Shown: positions 9,101-17,507 of the stretch, piece by piece
Layout: every line of letters begins with the position of its first letter
How positions within the stretch are numbered: the first letter of the stretch is position 1
NCBI RefSeq assembly: GCF_008710135.1
Contig: NZ_VYKK01000005.1
Location: 62,001 to 126,000 of the forward strand
Reading direction: 5' to 3'
DNA from: Paenibacillus spiritus
Lineage (GTDB): Bacteria > Bacillota > Bacilli > Paenibacillales > Paenibacillaceae
DNA: 64,000 bases
The notes under the pieces: model-generated
What the model was told of the DNA's origin: nothing
Database searches by the model: none
What the model saw: only the letters and a program-made list of their open reading frames with translations
Translations under genes and position numbers: made by a program

Positions 9101-9826
9101 CTGCGGAAGCTGGCCTGCGAAGAGATGCCGCTGGCGGCCCTTGGCCGTGAAGGCGAGGAGCTTCTGTATCATGTGCGCCAACGCATCGGCTTCAAGTTCG
9201 GCGCCATGCTTCAGGAATCTTTCCATCCGTCGCTGCTGCGGGAAGAGAGCGGTCATCTGAAAGGGCTGTTCACGGCCAGCGGACGGGAGCTGTGGCGGAC
9301 GGCGCAGCGGGAGCTGGAGGGAGAACTCTGGGCGACGACGCTTCGGCTGGAGGCGGCCGGACGCCGACTCGCGGCGGAAGCCGCCGCCGAAGAGGCGCTT
9401 CGGCTGGGCCTGGACCCATCCGATTTGGCGGATCGGGAGCCGGACGCATGCTGGCCCTCCCCGGAAGGGCTGAAGGCCGAACTGGAACCGGTGGACTGGA
9501 GCGCCTATACAGGCCTCTTCCGCTCTCCGCGGCATTTCTTCGAGGGCGGCGGCCGGGACCGGCTGCGGTCCGTGGTCGAACCGCTGCTGAAGAATGCGCT
9601 GGCGGCTGCCGTGCAGGGAGCGGCCGGAGAACTGCTGCACCATTACCGGAATTTGACCTCGGAAGCGCTCAAGCGGGCGGCGGACCGGCTTCGTCAGATG
9701 CTGGCCGAGCAGGATGAGGCGATGGAGGCAACGCTGAAGGGAGGTGAATCGGGAGAGCATTGGACAGCCCTGGCCGCCGAGCTGCAAAGCCGCGAAAAGG
9801 ATCTGGAAGCGCTATCAAAAGGATAG
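6176..9826 (+). CDS. double-dynamin family GTPase (DynA-like)
   Basis: 1216 residues containing two complete dynamin-type GTPase modules in one chain, the architecture of B. subtilis DynA (about 1190 residues), a membrane-surveillance and fusion protein. First module: P-loop GHFSAGKS at residues 55-62, switch LLDTPGVDSTDD, NQID. Second module: P-loop GAFSAGKS at 633-640 and switch LVDTPGADS. Each is followed by long charged helices typical of the stalk. The two halves are joined by an Ala/Arg/Pro-rich linker (about 455-610) coded by DNA that is visibly far more GC-rich than its surroundings. AAAGGTGG precedes ATG 6176. TGA followed by TAAAAT (6115-6123) just upstream resembles an extended -10 promoter. 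Confidence 0.9.
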   Translation: MEAERVEKHTDSSAQELLKSLAQWSEEQGNPEAADIFRDLAGKLADGELTLAFCGHFSAGKSSLINALCGSTVLPAGPVPTSANVVAIRSGSPRVVVYPRLQEGKGQPFETTPERLAELCRDGGRYESIEVWAEVPLLGAHGVLLDTPGVDSTDDGHRSATRSALHLADVVFYCMDYNHVQSEDNLAFAKSLSDWGKPLYLIVNQIDKHRADEIDAGLYRLQVESAFKDWGIRYAGLLTTSLKPKDHPLSQWRELPALIAKLLEERRELLAYSVSRSVQHTVQAMQERFQSEEAGQREPLESMTGGRTSAELQEEAAELEAEGKRLDNLEDESRGRLRQRLDTLLESANLMPAALRELVGRYAETLGPGFRVGLLPSAAKKERERERRLEELAADWSETTRAALDWHVRALLAEWTAETGLPEAAEAAREAPLPVWDKDAVAAAVPPGSPSSGGGLLNLCQRLAADIRAAARKSALRFADEALEGLPPLVAERREALSARAAAAGEALAAAKTLAALDRAAKARADALAAQTPAPLALTPGVLPGVTPPRVAPDGAPKPAEPRRTAAAPAPAAPRRGGAEPDAPRRRLRSAAAVLDAAAERLRREPALAPRARGLAERAAGLAGGRFTLALFGAFSAGKSSFANALLGEDVLPVSPHPATAAVTRILAPEGGYVHGTAAVAMKTADEFRDDLRHSFSVLELGEPDPEEWPKTAACLEGRGLHPSALPHIGFLRAAAAGWEASRGLLGSVRTVDLDEYRGLVADETKACFVRRIDLYYSSPLTEGGIVLVDTPGADSLHARHTGVTFGYMKEADAIVFLTYYNHAFSKADRALLAQLGRVKDSFALDKMFFIINASDLASDEEELDAVGEHVRTELRTAGLIAPRIYALSSLLALQGRRPGEEAAREASRFDRFQEELMRFAGEELPALSLRAASSLLSSTRRRVEEWAALASRNASEREEELRRRQDWRSEAEAGLRKLACEEMPLAALGREGEELLYHVRQRIGFKFGAMLQESFHPSLLREESGHLKGLFTASGRELWRTAQRELEGELWATTLRLEAAGRRLAAEAAAEEALRLGLDPSDLADREPDACWPSPEGLKAELEPVDWSAYTGLFRSPRHFFEGGGRDRLRSVVEPLLKNALAAAVQGAAGELLHHYRNLTSEALKRAADRLRQMLAEQDEAMEATLKGGESGEHWTALAAELQSREKDLEALSKG

Positions 9827-10055
9827 GTACTCATGTAAATTAAGACATTTTGTCGAAGAGTCTTGCAATCTGCCGCAGCTTGGAAGAAAATAAAGAGGCA
9901 TGAAAGTTTCCGAAAAAGAATGGAATGCGTCATGCGGGGATTGGAGCTCCGGATAGACGACGGATGGCGGCGGGTTCAACCGGCCGAATCCGTGGAACCA
10001 GCGCGGGTGCCGGCCCATGGGACGGCTTCCCTGTTAAAAGTGGAGGTATACGATA

Positions 10056-10511
10056 ATGAACAGTAGTATTCAGACAGCGACGCTGCAAATTCGCAAATGC
10101 CGAAGCTGCGATCTGGAGGCTGTGACATCGCTCGTCAAGAGCTGCGGCTATCCGACAACGCTCGGGGTTATGAAAGAACGGATGGAAGCGTCGGAGAAGG
10201 ACGATCACCATGGAACCCTGGTTGCCTTGCTGGACGGCCGGACAGCCGGCATGGTCAGCTTGACCCGGGTGGGATCTTACTACATGCAGCGGGATATGGC
10301 CGAGATCACCGCAATTGTCGTATCGGAAGAGCATCGGGGCGAGGGCCTCGGAAGACGCCTCATGGCAGCCGCCGAGGAGTGGGCGAGAGCCCGCGGCTGC
10401 GCGCAGATTTTCCTGCGGAGCGGCAACCGGGTCGAGAAAGCGCCGGCCCATGCTTTTTACCGTCATCTCGGCTTTGAACAGAACGGATACCGATTCTCCA
10501 AATCCGTATAA
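10056..10511 (+). CDS. GNAT-family N-acetyltransferase
   Basis: 151-residue single-domain acetyltransferase that transfers acetyl from acetyl-CoA to an unknown amine. The acetyl-CoA loop EHRGEGLGRRLM (motif A) is clear, and the C-terminal AHAFYRHLGFEQNGYRFSK is typical of the fold. GGAGG lies 10 nt before ATG 10056. It is flanked by the dynamin gene and a strong terminator. The 229-bp gap upstream contains no gene that I can support. Confidence 0.9.
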   Translation: MNSSIQTATLQIRKCRSCDLEAVTSLVKSCGYPTTLGVMKERMEASEKDDHHGTLVALLDGRTAGMVSLTRVGSYYMQRDMAEITAIVVSEEHRGEGLGRRLMAAAEEWARARGCAQIFLRSGNRVEKAPAHAFYRHLGFEQNGYRFSKSV

Positions 10512-10536
10512 CCGTAGCCCATACACAGCCGATCAT

Positions 10537-10565
10537 CCATCCCGTTTACGGGGTGGCTTTTTTTT
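10537..10565 (+). terminator. intrinsic terminator after GNAT gene
   Basis: CCATCCCG-TTTA-CGGGGTGG stem (one G:U) followed by C and eight T residues. Confidence 0.93.
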
Positions 10566-10634
10566 GCGCATAAGGGTCTATTAACCTTCCCGGCTCCTCA
10601 TGAAACGGCGGCAGCCGTTTGGAGGGATTTTCAT

Positions 10635-10663
10635 TTGGCAAACGGAAGGAACCTGTTTACAAT
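10635..10663 (+). promoter_or_regulatory. promoter of the sugar-sensing operon
   Basis: TTGGCA (10635-10640), 17-bp spacer, TACAAT (10658-10663), about 90 nt before the response-regulator ATG. Confidence 0.75.
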
Positions 10664-10696
10664 GAAAGCGAACCCATGAAAGCGAACCCATGAAAG
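10662..10696 (+). repeat. 14-bp tandem repeat overlapping -10 and start region
   Basis: Unit ATGAAAGCGAACCC occurs twice exactly (10662-10675, 10676-10689) with a third partial copy ATGAAAG. The first copy begins inside the -10 box, so the array covers the expected transcription start. Confidence 0.9.
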
Positions 10697-10754
10697 TGTA
10701 CGACAGTTGCCCATTGCCGGATAGCCCGGATGGCGGCGTCTTGAGGAGGACTTA

Positions 10755-12398
10755 ATGTACAAGCTCATCTTGGTGGAAGACGAAGAGGAAGTACGGGAAG
10801 GCATTGCTTCCCGAATCGACTGGAACGCCCACGGCTTCGAGGTGGTGGATCAGGCGGAGAACGGCCGGGAAGCGGCCGAGCTCATTGACCGTCTGCAGCC
10901 CGATGTCGTGGTAACCGATATTCAAATGCCGTTCATGAACGGGCTTCAGCTGGCGGAATGGATTCGCAGCCATCACCCCGGCACGAAGATTATTATCCTG
11001 ACCGGCTATGACGAGTTCGAATACGCCCAGCGGGCGATTAAGCTGCAGATTGACGAATATTTGCTGAAGCCCTTCTCGGCCGCCGAGCTGGTGGAGGTGC
11101 TGTCCAAAGTCCGCACGGCAATCGAGGCGGAGATAGCGGAGAAGGAGAACATTCATCTGCTGAGCGAGCATTATCGCAAAAGCCTCCCGCTGCTGCGCGA
11201 GCAGTTTCTGTCCTCTCTGGTTTCGCGCCGCCTGCGGCTGGCTGAAATCAACGAGAAATGCGCCGAGTTCGGCCTTTCCTTTGCAGGAAATCACTTTCTG
11301 TCCTCGGTTATCCGTCTGGACCATATCCGGGGAACAGCCGGGGACGATCCGGGGGGGAGGTTGTCGCTCCGCGACACCGGCGACCGGAATCTGCAGCTCT
11401 TTGCCGTACTCAATGTAGCGGAAGAGAGCTGCCGCAAGCACCAGCTGGGCCGGGTGTTCATTCACCGCGACGATGCGGTCCTGCTGACGCATTCAGTCTC
11501 AGGGGGCGGTTCCGATCTGCTGGAAGCAACGCTGGAGATGCTGGAGGAGATTCGCAGCAATGTCCAGCGCTATCTTCGCATGACTGTTACGGCAGGTACG
11601 GGCACCGTTCGCACTTCGCCCGCCCAATTCTACGACTCGTTGGATGAAGCGGTGCAGGCTCTCGACTACCGGCTGCTGCTGGGGAATAACCGTGTCATCT
11701 GGATCGAGGATGTGGAATCCCGGAATGAGCGGATGCCCGTGTTCGACGAGCTGACCGAGCAGGCGTTCATCCGGACGATCAAGCTGGGTACGGTTCAGGA
11801 ACTGCGGGGAATGCTGGACGAGCTGTTCGGAGGCTTCGATGACAGCCGGGCGTCCGCGAGGGAATACCAGATCTTCCTGCTGGAGATTGTCACTTCCCTT
11901 ATGCGGGTGGCGAAGGAGACGGGAACCGAGACCAATGAGCTGTTCGGCCAAGGGCTGCTCGCCCTGGCGGATGTCCGCCATTTCAACAACATGGCTGAAG
12001 CCCGGGACTGGATCGCGGAGGTCTGCCTGCGGCTCATGGACAAGATTGCGCAGGAACGCCAGTCCAGCTACCGCCAGCTCATCGACGAGGCGAAGGAGTT
12101 TATCAAGGCGCATTACGGCGAATCCGATATGTCTGTCGGCCGGGTCTGCCAGCATCTTCATATCAGCACCGGTTACTTCAGCAGCATCTTCAAAAAAGAG
12201 ACGAAGACTACCTTCGTCGCCTACCTGCTTCATATTCGGCTGGAGGCCGCCAAGGAGATGCTCCGGTCGACCGAGCTGAAAGCTTTTGAAATTGCGGAAC
12301 GCATCGGCTTCTCCGATCCCAACTATTTCAGCTTCTGCTTCCGGAAGAAGTACGGTCTGTCGCCCAAGGAGTATAAGAACGAGGCCAGAGGGGGGTAG
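10755..12398 (+). CDS. response regulator, REC + AraC-type HTH (YesN-like)
   Basis: 547 residues. REC domain 1-120 has acidic pocket EDE (8-10), phospho-acceptor Asp55 in VVTDIQMP, and Lys in LLKPF near 106. A middle region of about 300 residues is of the YesN/CcmL type. The AraC/XylS DNA-binding domain (about 445-545) includes STGYFSSIFKKE and the C-terminal signature IAERIGFSDPNYFSFCFRKKYGLSPKEY. It would be phosphorylated by the kinase encoded 3 bp downstream. GAGGAGGA precedes ATG 10755. Targets are probably sugar-uptake genes, possibly mglBAC 6 kb downstream (inference). Confidence 0.95.
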   Translation: MYKLILVEDEEEVREGIASRIDWNAHGFEVVDQAENGREAAELIDRLQPDVVVTDIQMPFMNGLQLAEWIRSHHPGTKIIILTGYDEFEYAQRAIKLQIDEYLLKPFSAAELVEVLSKVRTAIEAEIAEKENIHLLSEHYRKSLPLLREQFLSSLVSRRLRLAEINEKCAEFGLSFAGNHFLSSVIRLDHIRGTAGDDPGGRLSLRDTGDRNLQLFAVLNVAEESCRKHQLGRVFIHRDDAVLLTHSVSGGGSDLLEATLEMLEEIRSNVQRYLRMTVTAGTGTVRTSPAQFYDSLDEAVQALDYRLLLGNNRVIWIEDVESRNERMPVFDELTEQAFIRTIKLGTVQELRGMLDELFGGFDDSRASAREYQIFLLEIVTSLMRVAKETGTETNELFGQGLLALADVRHFNNMAEARDWIAEVCLRLMDKIAQERQSSYRQLIDEAKEFIKAHYGESDMSVGRVCQHLHISTGYFSSIFKKETKTTFVAYLLHIRLEAAKEMLRSTELKAFEIAERIGFSDPNYFSFCFRKKYGLSPKEYKNEARGG

Positions 12399-12401
12399 GC
12401 C

Positions 12402-14246
12402 ATGCCGAGATCCCGTCAACCGCTTTTTCCCTTCCGTCCCGGCCGAAGAGCCGGAAGCGGGGGGCGGCTGCTGCCCAAGCTGCGGAGCATCCAGATGATT
12501 ATTACGCTGACCTTCACGGCGGTTACCGTTCTCGCTGCGGTAGTGGTCAGCCTGCTGATGTATAACAAGTTCGCGAAGACGGCGGAGCAGAATGCGACGC
12601 TGAATATGCAGCAGATTATCGAGCAGGTTAACTACAATCTCAATCTGTACGTGGAAGGGATGCGCGGAATTTATGAAAAAGCCGAGCAGGAGATCGGCGA
12701 GACCGATGCCATCGGCTCCACTCTGCTGAAAGAGCGGCTGATCGCCCTTTTGGAATCCCGGGCGGATATCGTGTCCTTCGCCGTGTTCACTCCCGGCGGG
12801 GATCTGGTGCTCGACGTACCCGAGACGCCGATGCGGTCCAATACCCGTCTCTATGACCAGAGCTGGTTCAATGCGCCGCAGAAGAATTCCGATATTTCCT
12901 TCTCCGCGCCTCATATCCAGAATCTGTTCAAGAACCGGTACACCTGGGTCGTCTCGCTGAGCAAGAAGGTGCATTACCGCGACCAAGGGGTGCTGAAGGA
13001 AGGCATCCTGCTTGTGGATTTCAACTTCCGCACCATCGACCAGCTCAGCCGGCAGGTCAAGCTGGGCAAGCGGGGATACGCCTACATTCTCGATTCACTG
13101 GGCAATATCGTCTACCATCCGCAGCAGCAGCTGATCTATGCAGGACTGAAATACGAGAACGTCGAGCCGGTATTGGAATACACCTACCGGAGCTACACAG
13201 ACAGCGCCAGCGGCGAGAAGCGGCTGATTACGCTCCGCACGCTTGCGGCTACCGGGTGGAAGATCGTCGGGGTGGCCTATTACGACGAGATTATCACGAC
13301 TCGCCGGGACCTCAGCCGTTATCTGCTCGGCCTGCTCGCCGCAGTGTGCCTGGTCGCCATTGTCGTGTCGGTGCTGCTGTCGGCGCGGATCGCACGCCCG
13401 ATTGCCAAGCTGGAGCGGACCGTCCAGCAAGTAGGGGAAGGCGATCTTCATACCTCCATCAATGTCCGGGGAGCCTACGAGGTGGAGCAGCTCTCCAGAC
13501 GCTTCAATCTGATGCTGCAGCGGATTCGTCAATTGATGGATCAGATTATCTTTGAGCAGGAGACCAAGCGCAAGGGAGAGCTGGAAGTGCTCCAGGCCCA
13601 GATCAATCCCCACTTTCTCTATAACACGCTGAATTCTGTGATCCGTCTGGCGGAGCAGGGGCGAAACGAAGAAGTGGTCACGATGATACAGTCGCTGTCC
13701 CGGTTCTTCCGCATCAGTCTCAGCAAGGGCAAGAACGTGATTACGGTTCAGGAAGAATTGGACCATGTCCGTCACTACCTCGTCATTCAGAGCTTCCGCT
13801 TCAAGAACAAATTCCGCTACGAGATTCAGGCGGACGAAGAAGTTCTGAGCTGCCAGACCATCAAGCTGATTCTTCAGCCGATTGTCGAGAATGCGATCTA
13901 CCACGGCATCGAGATGATGCCCGATGAAGGGCGGATTGCGATCCGGGCCACCGTCCGCGACGGACTGGTGGTCATTCAGGTGACGGACAACGGGCTCGGC
14001 ATGTCCCGCGAGACCATGAGCCGGCTCCTGACAGGGGGGGCAAGAAATCCGGGGAATTCCGGGGCAGGCTCGGGCTCCGGGGTCGGTGTACGCAATGTGA
14101 ATGAACGAATTATACTGTACTTCGGCCGCGAATACGGACTGTCCTTTGAGAGCGAGCTGGAGGAAGGCACAACGGTGACTGTCACCTTCCCGGCTGTCCG
14201 CAGCGATGAGGGCGGGAACCCGGGCCGGGAGGAGGAGTCTTCATGA
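12402..14246 (+). CDS. sensor histidine kinase (YesM/LytS-type)
   Basis: 614-residue membrane kinase. TM1 is at about 31-54, an extracytoplasmic dCache-like sensor at about 55-300 (RLYDQSWF, GYAYILDSLGNIVYHP), TM2 at about 306-330, and HAMP at 331-385. The His_kinase domain has the phosphorylated His404 in QAQINPHFLYNTLN, followed by an HATPase with N-box IVENAIYHG and DNGLGM. GGGGGGTAGG precedes ATG 12402, which lies 3 bp after the regulator stop. The gene overlaps the following binding-protein gene by ATGA, so the three are translationally coupled. Confidence 0.95.
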   Translation: MPRSRQPLFPFRPGRRAGSGGRLLPKLRSIQMIITLTFTAVTVLAAVVVSLLMYNKFAKTAEQNATLNMQQIIEQVNYNLNLYVEGMRGIYEKAEQEIGETDAIGSTLLKERLIALLESRADIVSFAVFTPGGDLVLDVPETPMRSNTRLYDQSWFNAPQKNSDISFSAPHIQNLFKNRYTWVVSLSKKVHYRDQGVLKEGILLVDFNFRTIDQLSRQVKLGKRGYAYILDSLGNIVYHPQQQLIYAGLKYENVEPVLEYTYRSYTDSASGEKRLITLRTLAATGWKIVGVAYYDEIITTRRDLSRYLLGLLAAVCLVAIVVSVLLSARIARPIAKLERTVQQVGEGDLHTSINVRGAYEVEQLSRRFNLMLQRIRQLMDQIIFEQETKRKGELEVLQAQINPHFLYNTLNSVIRLAEQGRNEEVVTMIQSLSRFFRISLSKGKNVITVQEELDHVRHYLVIQSFRFKNKFRYEIQADEEVLSCQTIKLILQPIVENAIYHGIEMMPDEGRIAIRATVRDGLVVIQVTDNGLGMSRETMSRLLTGGARNPGNSGAGSGSGVGVRNVNERIILYFGREYGLSFESELEEGTTVTVTFPAVRSDEGGNPGREEESS

Positions 14247-15307
14247 AGTACCGGACACTTCGGCTGGGGCTGCTTCTGGTCGCCCTCCTGAGCCTGGGTT
14301 TAAGCTCCTGCTTCCAGGCTCCCGCCGCCCGAATTGATACCAACAAGACCCGCAGCATCCATATGATTGTCAAGATGAGCCGGGGCGACTATTGGAATAC
14401 CGTCAAGCTGGGGGCGGAAGCCGCTGCCCAGGAATTCAATGTCAAGCTCACCTTCAAGGCCCCTGCTTCCGAGAGTGACGTCAGCGGTCAGATCGGGATG
14501 GTGGAACAGTCCATCAAAGACAAGGCCGATGCGATCATTCTGGCCGCGAGCAGTTATATGGGCTTGGCGCAGGTGGTGGATAAGGCCTCTTACTATGGCA
14601 TTCCCGTCATATCGGTAGACGCGGAAGTCGGCTCGGCGCGGGTGGCGACCTATGTCGGCTCCAACAGCTACGAAGCCGGACAGAAGTCGGCGGAACGACT
14701 TGTGGAGCTGCTTGGGGGCCACGGAGAGATCGGAATTCTGAACTTCACCAATTCCGAGAGTCAGGCCGGTTCCATAGGAACCGGAGATACGGTGCAGTCT
14801 GCGGACCCGGAAGCGGCACATTCAGGCTCCATTGATTACGGCGCCCGGGACGCCGGCGAGCGGGAGAAGGGATTTCTCGACTATGTGGCACGGTTCCCGG
14901 ATGTGCATGTGGTCGATATTTTCTACACACCCTCCAATATAGAGGAAGCCCGGAAGCTGACCCGGCTGATGCTGGCGAAGCATCCGGATCTGCGCGGCAT
15001 CGCCGCACTGAACGAGACGGCTTCCCAGGGAGCGGCGGAAGCGCTGATGGAGAGCGGCCGCGCCGGCATCCGCATGGTCGCGTTTGACAGCTCGGCTTCC
15101 ATGCTGGAGATGCTTCAGGACGGCATCGTCCAGGCGACTGTCATTCAGAATCCGTTCAGCAACGGCTATCTGGCCGTCAAGCATGCCGCCGAAGCGGCCC
15201 AGGGCATCCGGGTGCCGGAGCGCGTCGATACCGGAACCAAGCTGATCGATCTTGACAATATGCTCTACCCCGAGAACCAGAAGCTGCTATTCCCGTTTGT
15301 GCGTTAA
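14243..15307 (+). CDS. sugar-binding lipoprotein, probable partner of the sensor kinase
   Basis: 354 residues with a lipoprotein signal (LSSC, Cys about 23) and a type-I periplasmic-binding-protein fold (Peripla_BP_4): SIHMIVKMSRGDYWN, ADAIILAASS, GIPVISVDAEV, VATYVGSNSYEAGQ. The start ATG overlaps the kinase stop (ATGA). No permease or ATPase follows in the operon, which ends in a terminator, so it is more likely a ligand sensor for the kinase than a transport component. The clostridial XylFII-LytS-YesN system is a known precedent. The ligand is probably a sugar. Confidence 0.88.
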   Translation: MKYRTLRLGLLLVALLSLGLSSCFQAPAARIDTNKTRSIHMIVKMSRGDYWNTVKLGAEAAAQEFNVKLTFKAPASESDVSGQIGMVEQSIKDKADAIILAASSYMGLAQVVDKASYYGIPVISVDAEVGSARVATYVGSNSYEAGQKSAERLVELLGGHGEIGILNFTNSESQAGSIGTGDTVQSADPEAAHSGSIDYGARDAGEREKGFLDYVARFPDVHVVDIFYTPSNIEEARKLTRLMLAKHPDLRGIAALNETASQGAAEALMESGRAGIRMVAFDSSASMLEMLQDGIVQATVIQNPFSNGYLAVKHAAEAAQGIRVPERVDTGTKLIDLDNMLYPENQKLLFPFVR

Positions 15308-15351
15308 ACCTTTTCTGGGTGCTAAGACCCAGTCCTTCATCAACAGCTTTC

Positions 15352-15379
15352 AAAAGACGCCGGTTTCTGGCGTCTTTTT
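15352..15379 (+). terminator. terminator of the sensing operon
   Basis: AAAAGACGCC-GGTTTCT-GGCGTCTTTTT, a stem of about 10 bp with its own T-run. Confidence 0.9.
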
Positions 15380-15458
15380 ATGTAAACACCGAAAGTATTA
15401 TGGGAGAAATTGCATAGAAAAGAACCGGGACAAAAGTTATAATATAGCAGATACAGAT

Positions 15459-15545
15459 AAAAGATGCAGAGGGGAAGAAGAAGATGTTTCTAAAGAAGAC
15501 TGTAACGCTGCTGGGGGCGACCGCACTCCTGCTTGGGGGATGCGG
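15459..15545 (+). repeat. 87-bp direct repeat, copy 1
   Basis: Identical over 87 bp to 16344-16430. It contains the ribosome binding site AGAGGGG, the start codon and the whole lipoprotein signal sequence of the downstream gene. Confidence 0.93.
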
Positions 15546-16341
15546 CAACAGCGGGGGCGAGTCCAATGACTTATGGTTGTATCATAATTTGGGGTCCAAT
15601 ATTATCATGAGGTACAACTGGGTGCCTCCTGAGAAGAAGAAAATTGAACTTTTAGCTGCTGTAGATGCTTATGGAGAAGTCATAAACAGCGGGAATTGGC
15701 TTTATTACTTGGCGAGTGATGACAGCATTAAGAAAACAAAATTTAATCCCGATAAAAAAATAACAGTGACATATAAAGATATAACTTTCATTTCAAAGAA
15801 AGATAAGCAAAAGCATTTAATGTCAGATACTGCTGCTCTTCAAAAAGATCTGGGAGTATCGGACGAGATACTCCTCTTCAACGGCAGGGCCAGTAATCTT
15901 GCGCTTGACAAAGATACACTCTATTTTGTCAATGAAGACGAAGAAGACAATATATATTCAATGAAAACCGACGGAACGGATCTGACCCCAATTACTAATG
16001 AGGAACTGGTGGTCGAGGACCTGGACCTGGCAGAAGACTGGGTTGTATACGCCACGATGGATGGTTTGTTTGCCGTTAAGAAGGACGGCAGCGATCACAA
16101 ACAGCTGTTGGATGAAAGTGTTGATTGGGTTGGAACAGGAAATGACTGGATTTATTATTCGGATAGTATGGCGGATGAACCGGTTATTCAGCGGATAAAG
16201 ATTGACGGCTCACAGAAGATGGATGTCCTGAGCGGTGAATTTGACGAGCCGCACGTAAAGGGGGACTGGATCTATTACTACCGTGGCGAGGATCTTTACC
16301 GGTGCAAGGGAGACGGTACCGGCGAAGAGAAAATAAATTAA
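15484..16341 (+). CDS. lipoprotein with DUF5050-like beta-propeller repeats (copy 1)
   Basis: 285 residues. The lipobox LLGGCG (Cys20) shows a lipoprotein anchored outside the membrane. The rest contains repeated beta units of the type LYFVNEDxxxNIYSMKTDGTDLxxI, WIYYSDS and WIYYYRGEDLYRCKGDGT, as in DUF5050/TolB-like propellers. It has no catalytic motif. A TATAAT-like -10 (15438-15443) lies 40 nt upstream with a poor -35. It is a tandem paralogue of the next gene. The DNA is more AT-rich than its surroundings. Function unknown. Confidence 0.8.
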   Translation: MFLKKTVTLLGATALLLGGCGNSGGESNDLWLYHNLGSNIIMRYNWVPPEKKKIELLAAVDAYGEVINSGNWLYYLASDDSIKKTKFNPDKKITVTYKDITFISKKDKQKHLMSDTAALQKDLGVSDEILLFNGRASNLALDKDTLYFVNEDEEDNIYSMKTDGTDLTPITNEELVVEDLDLAEDWVVYATMDGLFAVKKDGSDHKQLLDESVDWVGTGNDWIYYSDSMADEPVIQRIKIDGSQKMDVLSGEFDEPHVKGDWIYYYRGEDLYRCKGDGTGEEKIN

Positions 16342-16343
16342 AC

Positions 16344-16430
16344 AAAAGATGCAGAGGGGAAGAAGAAGATGTTTCTAAAGAAGACTGTAACGCTGCTGGG
16401 GGCGACCGCACTCCTGCTTGGGGGATGCGG
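16344..16430 (+). repeat. 87-bp direct repeat, copy 2
   Basis: Exact second copy of 15459-15545; the sequences diverge immediately after the lipobox cysteine codon region. Confidence 0.93.
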
Positions 16431-17220
16431 GAATAGCGGGAGTAATTCGAAGGACGTCTGGAGGTTTGAGGGTTTTGACGACTTCATCGCACGGGCTAAA
16501 TGGGCACCGAAGGAGAAGTTGAGCTTGGATATTCTGGCCGTGGCCTCTACCAGTGACGATATCGTCCATGACAAGAAGTGGCTGTATTACGTAAAAGACG
16601 ACGATGGCAGTATTCGAAAGATCAAGTACAATCCGAATAAAGCGATACATGTTAAGGTAAACGAAGAGAATTTTACTTCGAAGAAAGATAAGAAAGAATA
16701 CAGCCTGGCTGATACGGAAGCGCTCCAGAGAGAACTGGGGGAAGCCGACGAGATTATGGTATACAGCGAGGGCGCCGATGAACTGGCGATGGGCAAGGAT
16801 ACCCTCTATTTCATTGATGATGAAGATTATTATTTATTCTCCATCAAGACAGATGGCACGAATCTGACCAAGCTGGTTGATAATGATACGATATTCGATG
16901 TAGCCGTTGAAGGGGATTCGGTCGTTTATACCAATTACGATGGAATCTTCGTCATGGATCAGGACGGCGGCAACAAGCGGCAGTTGACGGACGATTCGGC
17001 CGATTGGCTCCAGACCGGAAACGGGTGGGTCTATTATTCCGATACGATGGAAGACGATCCCGTCATCAGCCGAATCAAGCTGGATGGCTCAGGCAAAGAT
17101 GAAGTCCTGAGCGGGGATTTCTCCGAGGAACAAGTGGCGGGAGACTGGATCTACTTCGTTCGCGACGATGAGACTTACCGCAGCAAGGGCGACGGCTCCA
17201 AGATCGAGAAATTGAAATAA
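16369..17220 (+). CDS. lipoprotein with DUF5050-like beta-propeller repeats (copy 2)
   Basis: 283 residues, colinear with the preceding gene: identical signal peptide with Cys20, then only partial identity (KKDKKEYSLADTEALQRELG against KKDKQKHLMSDTAALQKDLG). Repeats LYFIDDEDYYLFSIKTDGTNLTKL, WVYYSDTMEDDPVISRIKLDGS and WIYFVRDDETYRSKGDGS match the copy-1 repeats one for one. Its ribosome binding site lies inside the duplicated segment. A terminator follows 28 bp after the stop, so the two copies probably form one operon. Function unknown. Confidence 0.8.
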   Translation: MFLKKTVTLLGATALLLGGCGNSGSNSKDVWRFEGFDDFIARAKWAPKEKLSLDILAVASTSDDIVHDKKWLYYVKDDDGSIRKIKYNPNKAIHVKVNEENFTSKKDKKEYSLADTEALQRELGEADEIMVYSEGADELAMGKDTLYFIDDEDYYLFSIKTDGTNLTKLVDNDTIFDVAVEGDSVVYTNYDGIFVMDQDGGNKRQLTDDSADWLQTGNGWVYYSDTMEDDPVISRIKLDGSGKDEVLSGDFSEEQVAGDWIYFVRDDETYRSKGDGSKIEKLK

Positions 17221-17248
17221 ACCGGTGCTGAAATTGGGTCCGGGAAGC

Positions 17249-17277
17249 AGTCCTGCCTTCAAGGCAGGACTTTTTTT
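17249..17277 (+). terminator. intrinsic terminator after the lipoprotein pair
   Basis: AGTCCTGCC-TTCAA-GGCAGGACT, 9-bp perfect stem, then a run of seven T residues. Confidence 0.95.
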
Positions 17278-17507
17278 GACAAAATACGATTCATTGCAGG
17301 GGATAAATAGCATACTTTTTTACTATTTACATGAAATGAAGATAAAGTTATTGTATTTATGGCAATCATTTACTTTCCGAAAGTGCAAAATCTTTCTGGA
17401 AAGAACGAAAGGAGGCCAAAGTTTTCTCGGGTTAAACGAATAAGTTCTTTGTCGGCTTTGTCGGCGCGTGGAGGTAAGACCCAATTAAAATTAGAGGAGA
17501 GAGAACT

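Noticed and set aside
9827-10055. Possible riboswitch or short gene between the dynamin and GNAT genes
   Set aside because: GC-rich inverted segments are present, but no known riboswitch core or promoter could be recognised, and the short frame has no ribosome binding site.
17278-17507. Possible riboswitch before the CBM21 gene (TTTGTCGGC repeated twice, GGAGG-like segments)
   Set aside because: I could not match it to any riboswitch consensus or to a convincing terminator/antiterminator pair.
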